Assembly (NCBI GenBank): GCA_029858255.1 | Contig: JAOUFJ010000008.1 | Coordinates: 1 to 64,000, forward strand | DNA: 64,000 nucleotides | Source: a candidate division WOR-3 bacterium | GTDB lineage: Bacteria > Hydrothermota > Tepidihabitantia > SM23-42 | Direction of reading: 5' to 3' | Part shown: positions 36,157-45,807 of the stretch, piece after piece | How the letters are laid out: the number at the start of each line of letters is the position of its first letter | How positions within the stretch are numbered: position 1 is the stretch's first letter | Program-made: the position numbers and the translations under genes | Notes under the pieces: model-generated | What the model saw: only the letters and a program-made list of their open reading frames with translations | The model's database searches: none | What the model was told of the DNA's origin: nothing

Positions 36157-36342
36157 ATGATAATCCCCGTTGAAGAAATATGGAAGAGATTTCAGAACAA
36201 GTACAAGGCTGTTAATGTTGCAGCGCTCGAAGCGCGGAAGCTGAAGGAAGAACAAGGTAAGGGTCTTGTGGATGAAAAGATGAATCCGATCCTTGAGGCC
36301 CTGCGGCGCCTGCTGAGCGATAAAATTAAATTTAGGGAATGA
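36157..36342 (+). CDS. rpoZ: DNA-directed RNA polymerase omega subunit
   Basis: A 61-residue protein after AAGGAGG. It has the omega pattern: PVEEIWKRFQNKYKAVNVAALEARKL followed by a charged linker and NPILEALRRLL. Omega helps assemble the polymerase core. Its stop overlaps the coaBC ATG by 4 nt; the rpoZ-coaBC pairing is common in bacteria and supports the call despite the small size. Confidence 0.85.
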   Translation: MIIPVEEIWKRFQNKYKAVNVAALEARKLKEEQGKGLVDEKMNPILEALRRLLSDKIKFRE

Positions 36343-37511
36343 GAGTATTGCTTGGCGTGGCCGGTTCAATTGCTGCTTTCAAATCACTTGAACTGGCAAG
36401 ATTGTTGAGAAAACATGGGGCTGAGGTTCGCTTTGTTCTGACAAAATCAGCGCTTGAGTTTATTACCCCGTTGAGCTGTCAAACCCTGTCTGATGAGGAA
36501 GTGTACAGCGACCAGTTCGTGCTGACCACTGGAATCAAGCATCTGAGCCTTTGTGAATGGGCGGATATTTTCGTCATAGCACCGGCAACTGCAAATATCC
36601 TCGGTAAGGCTGCATGCGGTATTGGGGATGATCTACTATCAACCTCATTACTCTCTTGTCAGAAACCTATCCTTTTTGTTCCGGCAATGGATCAGGGCAT
36701 GTGGGATAACCTCATCGTTAAGGAAAATGTTGCTTTCTTGAAGGAACACGGTTTCAGTGTTCTCGAGCCGGGTGTCGGAGCGCTTGCCTCTGGCAAGATT
36801 GGCCGGGGCAGATTTCCATCGGTGAATATTATCTTGAAGAAAATAATGTCCGTAGTTGAAAAAAGGCGGGATCTAGAGGGCAGAAAATTCCTCGTGACCG
36901 GCGGTCGGACTGAAGAAGATATCGACCCGGTGCGGGTTGTGACCAATCGCTCGACCGGTTTGATGGCGGCTGAGTTAATGCAGGCAATATTTTGCCGCGG
37001 AGGTACTGGCAAGGCTATTATCGGCGAAGTGGCTTGCCAATTGCCTGATGGTATGGACATTACCAGGGTGCGGACGTCCGCTGAGATGTTGGATGCATTG
37101 CACGAGCATTTTGCGTGGTGCGATTGTTTGATCATGGCGGCTGCGGTCGGGGACTATAAGCCGCAAGCTCAGAGTAATGTCAAAATCCACGATGAGACAT
37201 ATGATCTGAACCTCAGGAAAAATGTTGATCTACTCAAGGAGATTACTAAGCAGAAAGGAAACCGGACCGTTGTTGGTTTTTCTCTCGAAGAATCGGATCA
37301 ACTCGCTCGAGCGCAGCACAAGATGAATGCAAAGAATATGGATTTAGTCGTTTTCAATTCGCCAGCAGCAATTGGCGCAACACGGGCAGCCATGAGCATG
37401 TTGAGAGCGAATTCTGAAAGAGAAGATATGGGAGAACAGACAAAATGGCAGATCGCGAACCGTATTCTCGATGAATGCATTATGGTTATGGACAGCAAAA
37501 CCGATAGGTAG
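36339..37511 (+). CDS. coaBC: bifunctional phosphopantothenoylcysteine decarboxylase/synthetase
   Basis: The 390-residue protein has an N-terminal flavin decarboxylase domain (LLGVAGSIAAFKSLELARLL; APATANILGKAACGIGDDLL; PAMDQGMWDN) and a C-terminal CTP-dependent synthetase domain (FLVTGGRTEEDIDPVRVVTNRSTG; MAAAVGDYKP). It makes 4'-phosphopantetheine for coenzyme A. The usual PAMNxxMW motif reads PAMDxxMW here; the Asp form is also known in other Gram-negative lineages. The dnaB ATG follows its stop directly. Confidence 0.93.
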   Translation: MRVLLGVAGSIAAFKSLELARLLRKHGAEVRFVLTKSALEFITPLSCQTLSDEEVYSDQFVLTTGIKHLSLCEWADIFVIAPATANILGKAACGIGDDLLSTSLLSCQKPILFVPAMDQGMWDNLIVKENVAFLKEHGFSVLEPGVGALASGKIGRGRFPSVNIILKKIMSVVEKRRDLEGRKFLVTGGRTEEDIDPVRVVTNRSTGLMAAELMQAIFCRGGTGKAIIGEVACQLPDGMDITRVRTSAEMLDALHEHFAWCDCLIMAAAVGDYKPQAQSNVKIHDETYDLNLRKNVDLLKEITKQKGNRTVVGFSLEESDQLARAQHKMNAKNMDLVVFNSPAAIGATRAAMSMLRANSEREDMGEQTKWQIANRILDECIMVMDSKTDR

Positions 37512-38873
37512 ATGGAAGAAAAGAGAGTACCACCTCATTCACTGGAAGCCGAAGAATCGGTATTGGGTGCGATACTGCTGGACCCGAACGCTTTGCCAAA
37601 GGCGATGGAAATTATTAGCGAGGAGCATTTTTACCAGGCGGCAAATCAGAAGGTATTTCGGGCGATCCTGGGTCTGTTCAACCGCAACGTCACTGCGGAT
37701 CTTGTTACGGTTACGGACTGGTTGAAACAAAACAAGATGCTCGATGAAATCGGTGGGCCTGAGTACCTGTCGAATATTGTAGGCAACATCCTTACGACGG
37801 CGAATGTGGAGCATCACGCGCGTGTCGTTTTGGATAAGGCGATCAAGCGAAGCGTCATTCAGGTCGGTATGGAGATGCTGAAGAACAGTTTTGAGGACAA
37901 TCAGACAGCCGCCGAACTTGTTGACTATGCACAGAACAGTGTTTTCCAGATCAAAGAGAAAGGCCTCAGAAAAGAACCGGTCAGTATCAGAGGTTATATC
38001 ACAAAAATAATCGAAACCGCTGAATCGATGCGCGGTGCTCGGATGATTACGGGAGTCGAAACTGGATACTATGAACTCGATGAGATAACATCCGGTTTCC
38101 AGAAAGGTGATTTTATAGTCGTTGCTGGAAGACCTTCAATGGGGAAGACGGCGTTTGTCCTAAACGTCGCTTCTTATGCGGCCATAAAGAATAATGTCCC
38201 GACTGGGATTTTCTCGGTCGAAATGTCCGGGGAAGCTCTGGTACAGCGTTTGCTGTGCAGCGAGGCAAAGGTGAGTCTGAAGAATCTCCGCAGGGGGATG
38301 CTGCGTAACGAGGACTGGGTCAATCTTGCAACTGCCGCTGGCAATCTTGATAAGGCTCCGATATTGATCGATGATTCGGCCCAGATGTCGATATACGAGC
38401 TGAAAGCCAAGGCAAGGCGTTTGAAAGCAGATTATGGCATCGGGATGCTTATCGTTGATTATCTTCAACTCCTGGATGGCCCCAAACTGGCCAGGACTGT
38501 CTCGAGGCAGCAGGAGATTTCAGAAATTTCGAGAGCACTCAAAGCTCTCGCAAAGGAATTAGATTGTCCGATGGTCGTCGTCTCGCAGTTGTCCAGGATG
38601 CCTGAGCACCGTGAACATAAACGGCCAATACTGGCTGATCTCCGCGAAAGCGGTGCGATCGAGCAGGACGCCGATGTTGTTGTGTTCATCTACCGTGATG
38701 AGGTGTATGATCCGCAGACCGAGAAAAAGGGTGTTGCCGAGATCATTGTGGCGAAACAGCGCAACGGTCCAACCGGTATCATCGAGCTGAATTTTTTCAA
38801 TGAATTCACCCAGTTTGCCAATTTTACACTGAGAGAAGAGGAATTGGTTGAGGAAGAACGTGAACCTTTTTAG
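37512..38873 (+). CDS. dnaB: replicative DNA helicase DnaB
   Basis: The 453-residue protein starts PPHSLEAEESVLGAILLDP, the DnaB N-terminal domain, and then has the RecA-like C-terminal motor: GRPSMGKTAFVLN Walker A near residue 215, GIFSVEMSGEALVQRLL, LIVDYLQLL Walker B and VVSQLSRMPEHREHKRPILADLRESGAIEQDADVV. It unwinds the replication fork. No intein is present. It begins immediately after the coaBC stop, and mlaE starts inside its last codons. Confidence 0.95.
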   Translation: MEEKRVPPHSLEAEESVLGAILLDPNALPKAMEIISEEHFYQAANQKVFRAILGLFNRNVTADLVTVTDWLKQNKMLDEIGGPEYLSNIVGNILTTANVEHHARVVLDKAIKRSVIQVGMEMLKNSFEDNQTAAELVDYAQNSVFQIKEKGLRKEPVSIRGYITKIIETAESMRGARMITGVETGYYELDEITSGFQKGDFIVVAGRPSMGKTAFVLNVASYAAIKNNVPTGIFSVEMSGEALVQRLLCSEAKVSLKNLRRGMLRNEDWVNLATAAGNLDKAPILIDDSAQMSIYELKAKARRLKADYGIGMLIVDYLQLLDGPKLARTVSRQQEISEISRALKALAKELDCPMVVVSQLSRMPEHREHKRPILADLRESGAIEQDADVVVFIYRDEVYDPQTEKKGVAEIIVAKQRNGPTGIIELNFFNEFTQFANFTLREEELVEEEREPF

Positions 38874-39597
38874 CGCGATCGGCGATTTTTCGTCTTTTTT
38901 ATTCCGCAGTGTTTTCATACCCTGGCAACTCCAGCATTCTAGATATAGAATTTTGCGTCAGGTTTTCGAAGTGGGGATCGGATCCTTGCCGATTATTCTG
39001 ATAATTGCTGCTTTTGTTGGTTTGGTTTCAATAGTCCAGACTTCGTATCAGGTGGCGGGAACCGTGCCGAGATATATACTCGGCATGACGGTCGGCCGCA
39101 TGGTGATGATCGAGCTGGGACCGATCCTCACCGCCTTGATGGTCAGTGGTCGCTGCGCATCCTCGATGGCTGCCGAGATCGGGACCATGCGTGTGACCGA
39201 GCAGATCGATGCGCTGGAGATCATGGCGATAAACCCGCACAGATTTCTCAGTTTACCGCGGATAATCGGTACTTTCATCGCGTTACCCGTGCTGACAGTT
39301 ATCGCCGAATTTGACGCGCTGTTGGTCAGCGGTGCCTATGCACATTTTTTCCTGGATATACCTTTTGGTGTTTTTAACTACGGCCTGACTCATCTCTTCT
39401 ATGCCAAGGATTTCTTCGGTGGTCTGGTGAAGTCGCTTTTCTTCGCCGTTGTGATAGCGACTGCCGGGTGCTATTTTGGCTTCAACGTCCGGGGTGGTGC
39501 ACGAGAGGTTGGACGGGCAGCAACCTACGCCGTTGTTACTGCTTCGATCCTGATACTCACATTGGATTTTTTGATCGCTTTGGTGATATTCGGATGA
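38860..39597 (+). CDS. mlaE: MlaE-family lipid ABC transporter permease
   Basis: About 245 residues with five to six membrane segments and the MlaE family core: FEVGIGSLPIILIIAAFVGLVSIVQTSYQ, ELGPILTALMVSGRCASSMAAEIGTMRVTEQIDALEIM and PRIIGTFIALPVL. It is the permease of the system that moves phospholipids between inner and outer membranes. The GTG at 38860 has GAGG 6 nt upstream; a TTG at 38848 is an alternative. It overlaps the end of dnaB, and mlaF overlaps its stop as ATGA. Confidence 0.9.
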   Translation: MNLFSAIGDFSSFLFRSVFIPWQLQHSRYRILRQVFEVGIGSLPIILIIAAFVGLVSIVQTSYQVAGTVPRYILGMTVGRMVMIELGPILTALMVSGRCASSMAAEIGTMRVTEQIDALEIMAINPHRFLSLPRIIGTFIALPVLTVIAEFDALLVSGAYAHFFLDIPFGVFNYGLTHLFYAKDFFGGLVKSLFFAVVIATAGCYFGFNVRGGAREVGRAATYAVVTASILILTLDFLIALVIFG

Positions 39598-40280
39598 TCA
39601 GCATAAAGAATCTGTCGAAGGCTTTTAACTCGTTGATCGTACTCAATGATGTAAGTTTCTGCATCGACGATGGCTCTCTGGTTGTGATCCTTGGACCTTC
39701 CGGCACCGGCAAGAGTGTGCTACTGAAATCGATGTTAGGGCTTATGGCGGTCGATAGCGGTGAGGTTCTGTTTGATGGAAAATCAATACAGAATGCTACT
39801 GATAGAGAGATATATGAGATACGGAAACAGGTTGGTTTCGTGTTTCAAGGTACGGCGCTTTTTGATTCCATGAATGTTTCGGAGAATATCGCACTTCCCC
39901 TGCGTGAGCATACTACACTTTCGTCAAAGGCTATTCGGGAACGCGTGTGCGGTCTCCTTGAGGTAGTTGGCATGGAAGGCAAGGCGGGTCTTTATCCACA
40001 ATCACTTTCCGGAGGGATGAAACGACTTGTCGCTATAGCACGCGCACTGGCGCTTGACCCTCGTTATTTGTTCTATGACGAGCCAACAACCGGGCTCGAT
40101 CCAATAATGACGGATAAAGTTGTTGCCCTTGTAAAGAGCTTGAAAAAGAAATACAAGAATAGTGGTATCGTTGTGACACACGACTTGAGCACAGCCAGGG
40201 CGGTGGGTGATCAGATATACATGCTAAAGAAAGGGAAGATAACCAAGTTGACAAAGATTGAAAAGGAATTATATGACTAA
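39594..40280 (+). CDS. mlaF: MlaF-type ABC transporter ATPase
   Basis: A 228-residue ATPase with Walker A GPSGTGKS, Q-loop VFQGTALFDSMNVSENI, signature LSGGMKRLVAIARAL, Walker B LFYDEPTTGLDP and the H-loop VVTHD. The FDSMNVSENIALPL wording is typical of the Mla ATPases. It powers lipid transport through MlaE. The start overlaps the mlaE stop and its own end overlaps mlaD, giving a tightly coupled three-gene unit. Confidence 0.93.
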   Translation: MISIKNLSKAFNSLIVLNDVSFCIDDGSLVVILGPSGTGKSVLLKSMLGLMAVDSGEVLFDGKSIQNATDREIYEIRKQVGFVFQGTALFDSMNVSENIALPLREHTTLSSKAIRERVCGLLEVVGMEGKAGLYPQSLSGGMKRLVAIARALALDPRYLFYDEPTTGLDPIMTDKVVALVKSLKKKYKNSGIVVTHDLSTARAVGDQIYMLKKGKITKLTKIEKELYD

Positions 40281-41001
40281 AGGATTGAGGGAAACTTTCG
40301 TAGGTATTTTTGTCGTTGTTGGCATCATTGTCTTTATTGCCCTTTACACCTGGCTTTCCGGTAAGGTCTTTTTACGCAATACGTATGACGCCAGGGTCTA
40401 TTTTGAGGATGTCGAAGGATTGAGGGTCGGCGATCCGGTCCTTGTTTATGGGATAGAGAAGGGCAAGGTAAAATCAATGCATATCGATAGCAGCCGCGTG
40501 CAGGTGATTTTGGCCGTGGACCGTGACGTGCGCCTTCCTGATGATACAAGGATTTGTATTCGCGCGGTCAGCTATGTTGGCGCGGACAAGTATGTTAAAA
40601 TAACACCCGGAACAAGTGATAAGATCCCCGATGTCTACTATGGCACCGGCGGCTCGCTTGACCTCGAAGCGTTGGGCAGCCAGCTGGATAGTCTGATAAC
40701 GACTTTCGGGAAGATCGAAATACCCGATCTGGATGAAGCGGTGCGGAGATTCTCAGCAGATCTCAGCAAAAGTCTGGGACGGCTTCTGTCGATGTTGGAG
40801 GATCCGGTAGACAAAATTGACATGCTTGCAGTTCGATTGGATTCCCTTACGATTCTTTTCAAAGGAGACGGCACAGTTGGCCGTCTGCTGAAATCCGACG
40901 AGCTCTATGAGGAGTTAAGGGAAACCAATCTTGCTTTGAAAACTCTCATTCAAGATATCAACGAGAATCCGAAGAAATATATAAACGTAAAGGTGTTCTG
41001 A
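40273..41001 (+). CDS. mlaD: MlaD-family (MCE domain) periplasmic lipid-binding protein
   Basis: The ATG at 40273 with AAGGA gives 242 residues: an N-terminal membrane anchor (FVGIFVVVGIIVFIALYTWL), one MCE domain at about residues 36-115 (YDARVYFEDVEGLRVGDPVLVYGIEKGKV ... VSYVGADKYVKITPG) and a helical tail ending DINENPKKYINVKVF. MlaD proteins form hexamers through which phospholipids pass in the periplasm. It overlaps mlaF by 8 nt. Its presence indicates an outer membrane. Confidence 0.9.
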   Translation: MTKGLRETFVGIFVVVGIIVFIALYTWLSGKVFLRNTYDARVYFEDVEGLRVGDPVLVYGIEKGKVKSMHIDSSRVQVILAVDRDVRLPDDTRICIRAVSYVGADKYVKITPGTSDKIPDVYYGTGGSLDLEALGSQLDSLITTFGKIEIPDLDEAVRRFSADLSKSLGRLLSMLEDPVDKIDMLAVRLDSLTILFKGDGTVGRLLKSDELYEELRETNLALKTLIQDINENPKKYINVKVF

Positions 41002-41029
41002 TTTCTCTGTATCTGTCAATTCCCCCCAG

Positions 41030-42364
41030 ATGAAAACACGATTTGTTTGCCAGCATTGTGGCGCTTTTGCACCTAAGTGGTTAGGCAGGTGCCCGGAATG
41101 TGGGTCGTATGCCTCAATGGTTGAGGAAATAATCGAAAAAAGAAAAGTAACGGGAAAGGCAAAAGGCGCAGCACCGGTATCTCTGCGTGATATTCCTTTT
41201 GCAGAGAAGGATCGAAAGAGCATTGGCATCAAAGAGCTGGACAGGGTACTCGGAGGCGGTCTTGTTAAGGGTTCGTTGGTCTTGCTTGGTGGTGATCCTG
41301 GCATCGGGAAATCCACGTTGATGCTTCAAATTTCGTCACTCATAGCGCGGAAAAAGGGCCGTGTCCTGTATGCCAGTGGTGAAGAATCGCCGTACCAGAT
41401 CCGGATGCGGGCCGAGCGGTTAGGAAGTGTTGATGCAGCAATAGATCTGCTCTCGGAGACCGATTTGGATTCCATAATTGAATCTGCGCGCAAATGCGAT
41501 CCAGAACTTCTGGTGATCGATTCAATACAGACTACATACAAGACAGGGCTTGCTTCGGCTCCAGGTTCAGTAGCTCAGGTACGGGAGTGCGGCGGTGATT
41601 TGATGCGGTTTGCCAAGGAGAGAGAAATAACAACAGTTTTGATAGGTCATGTAACAAAATATGGTGTAATTGCCGGTCCCAAGACGCTAGAGCATATTGT
41701 AGATACCGTCCTTTATTTCGAGGGTGATAAAGGCCAGCAATACCGTATCCTGAGGGCAATAAAGAATCGTTTTGGCTCGACAAATGAAATCGGTGTATTC
41801 GAGATGACCGAACAGGGGTTAAACGAAGTGGTTAACCCATCCAGTCTTTTCATATCCGAATCGGTCGCATCGGGTTCTGCAGTAACATCGGTCATGGAAG
41901 GTACGAGGCCTCTGTTGGTCGAAGTGCAAGCACTGACCAGCCCGGCGTCTTTCAACTATCCCCAGCGCGTGGCGACGGGTATTGACTACAAAAGGTTGGC
42001 AATGCTTCTTGCGGTATTGGAGAGACGCGTGGGCATTGGTGTGCACGGTATGGACTGTTTTGTTAACGCTGTTGGCGGCATCAAGATTAACGAACCCGGA
42101 TGCGATCTCGGTCTCATTCTTGCCATTGCTTCTTCGGTGAAAAACAAAGTCATTGAAAAGGGTACTCTGGTAATAGGCGAGGTGGGTCTTGGCGGTGAAG
42201 TGAGAGCGGTCTATGGGGTTGAATCAAGGTTGAAAGAAGCTGAGAAGCTGGGTTTTAAGGTCGGTATCATTCCCGAGAAAAACAAACATGGTTCAGGAAA
42301 CTTCAATATGAAACTTGTGGGTGTTAGTGATGTGAAAGAGGCTGTGAGAATTGCGTTGGTTTGA
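41030..42364 (+). CDS. radA: DNA repair protein RadA
   Basis: The 444-residue protein begins with a four-Cys zinc finger (C7, C10, C21, C24), then a RecA-like core with Walker A GGDPGIGKST at 87-96, the RadA-specific KNRFGSTNEIGVF motif near residue 245, and a Lon-protease-like C-terminal domain (GVHGMDCFVNAVGGIKINEPGCDLGL). It drives branch migration in recombination. The catalytic Lon residues are not needed for this role. It follows mlaD by 28 nt without a strong Shine-Dalgarno. Confidence 0.95.
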   Translation: MKTRFVCQHCGAFAPKWLGRCPECGSYASMVEEIIEKRKVTGKAKGAAPVSLRDIPFAEKDRKSIGIKELDRVLGGGLVKGSLVLLGGDPGIGKSTLMLQISSLIARKKGRVLYASGEESPYQIRMRAERLGSVDAAIDLLSETDLDSIIESARKCDPELLVIDSIQTTYKTGLASAPGSVAQVRECGGDLMRFAKEREITTVLIGHVTKYGVIAGPKTLEHIVDTVLYFEGDKGQQYRILRAIKNRFGSTNEIGVFEMTEQGLNEVVNPSSLFISESVASGSAVTSVMEGTRPLLVEVQALTSPASFNYPQRVATGIDYKRLAMLLAVLERRVGIGVHGMDCFVNAVGGIKINEPGCDLGLILAIASSVKNKVIEKGTLVIGEVGLGGEVRAVYGVESRLKEAEKLGFKVGIIPEKNKHGSGNFNMKLVGVSDVKEAVRIALV

Positions 42365-42389
42365 AGCTTATTATTGAGTAGGAGGAAAA

Positions 42390-43019
42390 ATGCTTTTTTT
42401 TAAGCGCGAGAACAAATATGTCCTGGATTCTTCAAGCATTCTTGATGGCAGGATAGTTCAACTGTTCAGCAAAAGATTCTTTGAGGGTAGAATTATTGTT
42501 CCTCAGCTTGTGCATGATATCGTGCAGAAGGCAAGCGGTCCCAATTTTGAGAAGGTATTCAATTCATTGGCAAGCAACGTGCCCATCGAATATGTATTGG
42601 ATAAAGGTAATGGGTTGATTGAAGAGATTTGCGTTCTTAGCATCGCCAGTAAGAAAAAGGCGAAGGTATTCACAGCATCTGATGAACTCTGCAGGCATGC
42701 AAAATCCTATCCTTTGGTCAGGGTGATCGATATAAGAGATCTTTATCGGACCCTAACCCCCATATTTATTCCCGGTCGTCTGATCGCGGTCAGAGTCCTC
42801 AAAAAAGGTTTGCGAGCCAACGAAGGCGTCGGTTACATAGAAGGAGTTAAGATTGTGGTTGAGAATTCGGCCAAGTATGTGAACCAGGTCGTTAATGCCC
42901 GTGTGCAAACGATGATCACGTCGGACAAAGGTAGTTTGGTTTTTTGCAGCATCGAAGAGGATCCATCAAAAAAGATGGTGCAGGGGCGGGACGACTCTTC
43001 ACTCGGGGGACCTCGGTAA
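42390..43019 (+). CDS. PIN/TRAM-domain protein
   Basis: A 209-residue protein after AGGAGG. Residues about 9-120 form a PIN nuclease fold with acidic residues in YVLDSSSILDGR and FTASDELCRH; residues about 130-190 form a TRAM domain (PGRLIAVRVLKKGLRANEGVGYIEGVKIVVENSA). Relatives such as YacL carry four membrane helices in front; these are missing here, so the protein is probably cytosolic. RNA cleavage is presumed from the fold. It lies between radA and an M42 peptidase gene, whose ATG overlaps its TAA. Confidence 0.85.
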   Translation: MLFFKRENKYVLDSSSILDGRIVQLFSKRFFEGRIIVPQLVHDIVQKASGPNFEKVFNSLASNVPIEYVLDKGNGLIEEICVLSIASKKKAKVFTASDELCRHAKSYPLVRVIDIRDLYRTLTPIFIPGRLIAVRVLKKGLRANEGVGYIEGVKIVVENSAKYVNQVVNARVQTMITSDKGSLVFCSIEEDPSKKMVQGRDDSSLGGPR

Positions 43020-44035
43020 TGGAGTATCTTGACGGGTTGCTCGAGAAGTTGACCCTGGCCATTGGCGTCGGCTATGGGGGAGATATTTCTGATGTGATCC
43101 TTCAGTGCCTCGATGCTGAAAATATCCCCGCGGTACTGGAAAAAGACGGCAGTGTCAGTGCCCACCTGAAAGGTGGAGGAAAACGTGGTGTTATGCTGGC
43201 GTGTCATGCAGATGAGATAGGATATATGGTGTCGAGGATCGATGTGGAAGGGCGTATATTTCTAAGCGAGATAGGAGGTACCGATGCGCGGATCCTTCCG
43301 GGGCAGGAAGTGATAGTCACGGGTAAGAGGAGGCTGAGCGGTTACATTGCCGCAAAACCCCCGCATCTTCTCTCGAAGGAGGACCGTGAGAAAGCCCCTC
43401 GTCTCGAGGATTTATTTGTTGATACTGGACTGGCGCCTTCGGTAGTAAAGACGGATGTTCGAATAGGTGATTATGTTACGTTTGCCGGCCTGTACGGGAA
43501 ATTGCCGGGCGATCTGCGGACGGTAAAAGCGCTGGACAACCGAGCGAGTGTTGCTTGCGGCATTTTGGTACTCAAGGAGTTGGCAAAGAAGAGAAGCGGT
43601 ATCGACGTGTATTTTGTTGCCACCAGCCAGGAAGAATACACGGGGCTGGGAGCGAGGATTCATGCTTACCGCCTGCCGATTGAATACGGTATTGTCGTTG
43701 ATGTCTCTCATGCAGAACATCCAGACCTGAAAGATTATGAATATTTTCCATTGAACAGCGGTCCTACTATACTGCGGGGCGCTACGATACCTGCAGGTCT
43801 CTTCGAGCGGCTTACGAAAACGGCAAATAAATTGAAGATACCATATCAGATAGAGGCAGTACCAAGCGTGACCGGTACTGATGCAGATGATATCGCGTTC
43901 AATCGCGATGGCATACCTACATGCGTTTTGAATATACCATTGCGTTATATGCATACGCCGATTGAAGTAGTATCCTTGAAGGATATTGAACGGACCGCCA
44001 CATTGATTACACAATTCATAAGAGGGTTCAATTAA
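43019..44035 (+). CDS. M42-family aminopeptidase/endoglucanase-like peptidase
   Basis: The 338-residue protein has the M42 dinuclear metal set: ACHADEIGYMV (first His/Asp and DEIG), VKALDNRASVACG (bridging Asp), SQEEYTGLGA (Glu pair), VVDVSHAEHPD (Asp) and RYMHTPIEVV (final His). These are large tetrahedral aminopeptidases that trim peptides in the cytosol. The chosen ATG overlaps the stop of the PIN/TRAM gene (TAATG). A strong terminator follows 38 nt after its stop. Confidence 0.92.
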   Translation: MEYLDGLLEKLTLAIGVGYGGDISDVILQCLDAENIPAVLEKDGSVSAHLKGGGKRGVMLACHADEIGYMVSRIDVEGRIFLSEIGGTDARILPGQEVIVTGKRRLSGYIAAKPPHLLSKEDREKAPRLEDLFVDTGLAPSVVKTDVRIGDYVTFAGLYGKLPGDLRTVKALDNRASVACGILVLKELAKKRSGIDVYFVATSQEEYTGLGARIHAYRLPIEYGIVVDVSHAEHPDLKDYEYFPLNSGPTILRGATIPAGLFERLTKTANKLKIPYQIEAVPSVTGTDADDIAFNRDGIPTCVLNIPLRYMHTPIEVVSLKDIERTATLITQFIRGFN

Positions 44036-44073
44036 TGTACGCTTCGTGATGTGAAATGGTTGTGAAGGAAACG

Positions 44074-44111
44074 GGCTTAGTCCATATCATGCTGGACTAA
44101 GCCTTTTTTTT
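44074..44111 (+). terminator. Rho-independent terminator
   Basis: Perfect 10-bp stem (GGCTTAGTCC at 44074-44083 with GGACTAAGCC at 44094-44103), a 10-nt loop and eight T residues. It closes the long gene series that ends with the M42 peptidase. Confidence 0.95.
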
Positions 44112-44129
44112 GGGTGAGTCGTCCATTTC

Positions 44130-44157
44130 TTGACTTTGTCACTATCTTCTATAGAAT
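44130..44157 (+). promoter_or_regulatory. mutL promoter (predicted leaderless)
   Basis: TTGACT (44130-44135), 16-bp spacer, TAGAAT (44152-44157). The mutL ATG begins at 44163, only 5 nt after the -10 box, so transcription should start at or next to the A of the ATG. There is no Shine-Dalgarno sequence. Confidence 0.7.
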
Positions 44158-44162
44158 AGAAA

Positions 44163-45797
44163 ATGGCCAAGATTAGAATCCTTTCCGCTGATGTACGCGA
44201 TAAGATCGCGGCCGGCGAGGTCATTACGCGGCCAGTTTCAGTGGTGAAAGAATTAGTCGAGAACGCTTTGGATGCCAGTGCCAGGAAAATCGAAATCGAA
44301 ATCAGTGATGGCGGTAAAACAAAATGTCTGGTCAATGATGACGGATCCGGCATGGGCAGAGAGGATGCGCAGCTCGCGCTTGAAAGGTATGCAACAAGCA
44401 AGATTGGATCACTGGATGATATGGAGCGCGTCAGGACATATGGTTTTCGAGGGGAAGCACTCGCAAGTATTGTTCAGGTCTCGAAATTCGAGATAGAAAC
44501 GTCCGATGGTTTGGTGGGAACCAAGATCATTGCCGAAGGGGGGTTGATAAAGCGTATCCTCGATTCAGAAAGGCCCCAGGGAACAAGGATAAAGATTGCC
44601 GACCTCTTTTTCAATTTACCCCCTCGGTTGAAATTCATGAAGTCTGCAACGTGGGAACGGCGTTTGATTGCCGATTTGATAAGTAGCTATGCAGTTATTT
44701 CTCCGGATATATCATTCTATCTTGGGGACGATGGCCGAGCGATACTGAACGTGACCGGAGTAAATTCCACCCTCCAGAGAGTCAAAACCCTATTCCCGAG
44801 AAGAATATCCGATTCCTTGGTTGAAGTTGATTTCCAAATTGGGGCTACACACATTGCCGGTGTAGTATCGCTACCTGGCATGACTGAAAAACATCAGCTT
44901 AAATATATATATGTGAATTCAAGGCCTGTGAAGTATCCTCGCATCTATCGTTCATTGATCGAGTTATACCAGGACCCTCAATATCCGCCTGCTTTCGCGG
45001 TGAACATCATGGTTGACCCCAAGTCTGTTGACGCGAATGTTCATCCAACAAAGAATGAAGTCAAGTTGAGTGACGAACGGTACATAGTGGATCTGCTATG
45101 CCAGGTGGTCAGGCGTGCGATATACAAGAAACCGATGAGCGTGGAGTACGACAGTACTGAGCAGAAAGGTAGCCCTGCATTGGTTACAAAAGGATTTGTT
45201 CAAGATACTATTTTGCCTTATGGCGAAGGACAGAGATTCGAAGCCGGCCGAACGACTGAAGAATTTTGGCAGCTCCACGAGACTTATATACTAGCCCAGA
45301 CCAAATCCGGCATGATCATTGTCGATCAACACGTGGCTCATGAACGTATCATCTATGAGTCCATAATGCGGGGAAAGGTGCAGTCGCAGCGCCTTCTTTT
45401 TCCTATTACGATAGACCTTACTCCAGAAGAGTACAGGATCTATGAAAAGACGAAGCATGCCCTCACCGATATGGGCATTGAATTCAAAGAGTTCTCAAGT
45501 CGCACAATTGTCATCGACAGCCTACCATCAGATGCACACATAAATCGCGAGGAGATCGCGGGTATTTTTGGGGAGCTTAGTTCAATAGGCGACCTGATCA
45601 AAGAAAAGGCGGAAATCGCCCGCGTTGTCGCATGCCGTGGTGCGATCAAAGCAGGGCAGAGACTTTCGTCTGTCGAAATGCAATCATTGATAGATCGGCT
45701 GTTCGCTACGGAGAATCCCTATACATGTCCTCACGGTCGTCCGATCGTATTAAGGTGGACGATAGAAGAACTGGCACACAAGTTTGGACGAGGGTGA
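44163..45797 (+). CDS. mutL: DNA mismatch repair protein MutL
   Basis: A 544-residue GHKL ATPase: IRILSADVRDKIAAGEVI, ENALDA, DDGSGM, YGFRGEALASI, and the second domain with VDPKSVDANVHPTKNEVKL. The C-terminal domain carries DQHVAHERIIYE, which fits the DQHA(x)2E(x)4E endonuclease motif with Val for Ala, plus ACRGAIKAGQ and CPHGRP, the other metal-site motifs. It is therefore probably the nicking type found in bacteria without MutH. It follows a terminator and has its own promoter with almost no leader. Confidence 0.94.
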   Translation: MAKIRILSADVRDKIAAGEVITRPVSVVKELVENALDASARKIEIEISDGGKTKCLVNDDGSGMGREDAQLALERYATSKIGSLDDMERVRTYGFRGEALASIVQVSKFEIETSDGLVGTKIIAEGGLIKRILDSERPQGTRIKIADLFFNLPPRLKFMKSATWERRLIADLISSYAVISPDISFYLGDDGRAILNVTGVNSTLQRVKTLFPRRISDSLVEVDFQIGATHIAGVVSLPGMTEKHQLKYIYVNSRPVKYPRIYRSLIELYQDPQYPPAFAVNIMVDPKSVDANVHPTKNEVKLSDERYIVDLLCQVVRRAIYKKPMSVEYDSTEQKGSPALVTKGFVQDTILPYGEGQRFEAGRTTEEFWQLHETYILAQTKSGMIIVDQHVAHERIIYESIMRGKVQSQRLLFPITIDLTPEEYRIYEKTKHALTDMGIEFKEFSSRTIVIDSLPSDAHINREEIAGIFGELSSIGDLIKEKAEIARVVACRGAIKAGQRLSSVEMQSLIDRLFATENPYTCPHGRPIVLRWTIEELAHKFGRG

Positions 45798-45807
45798 ACG
45801 TTTTACA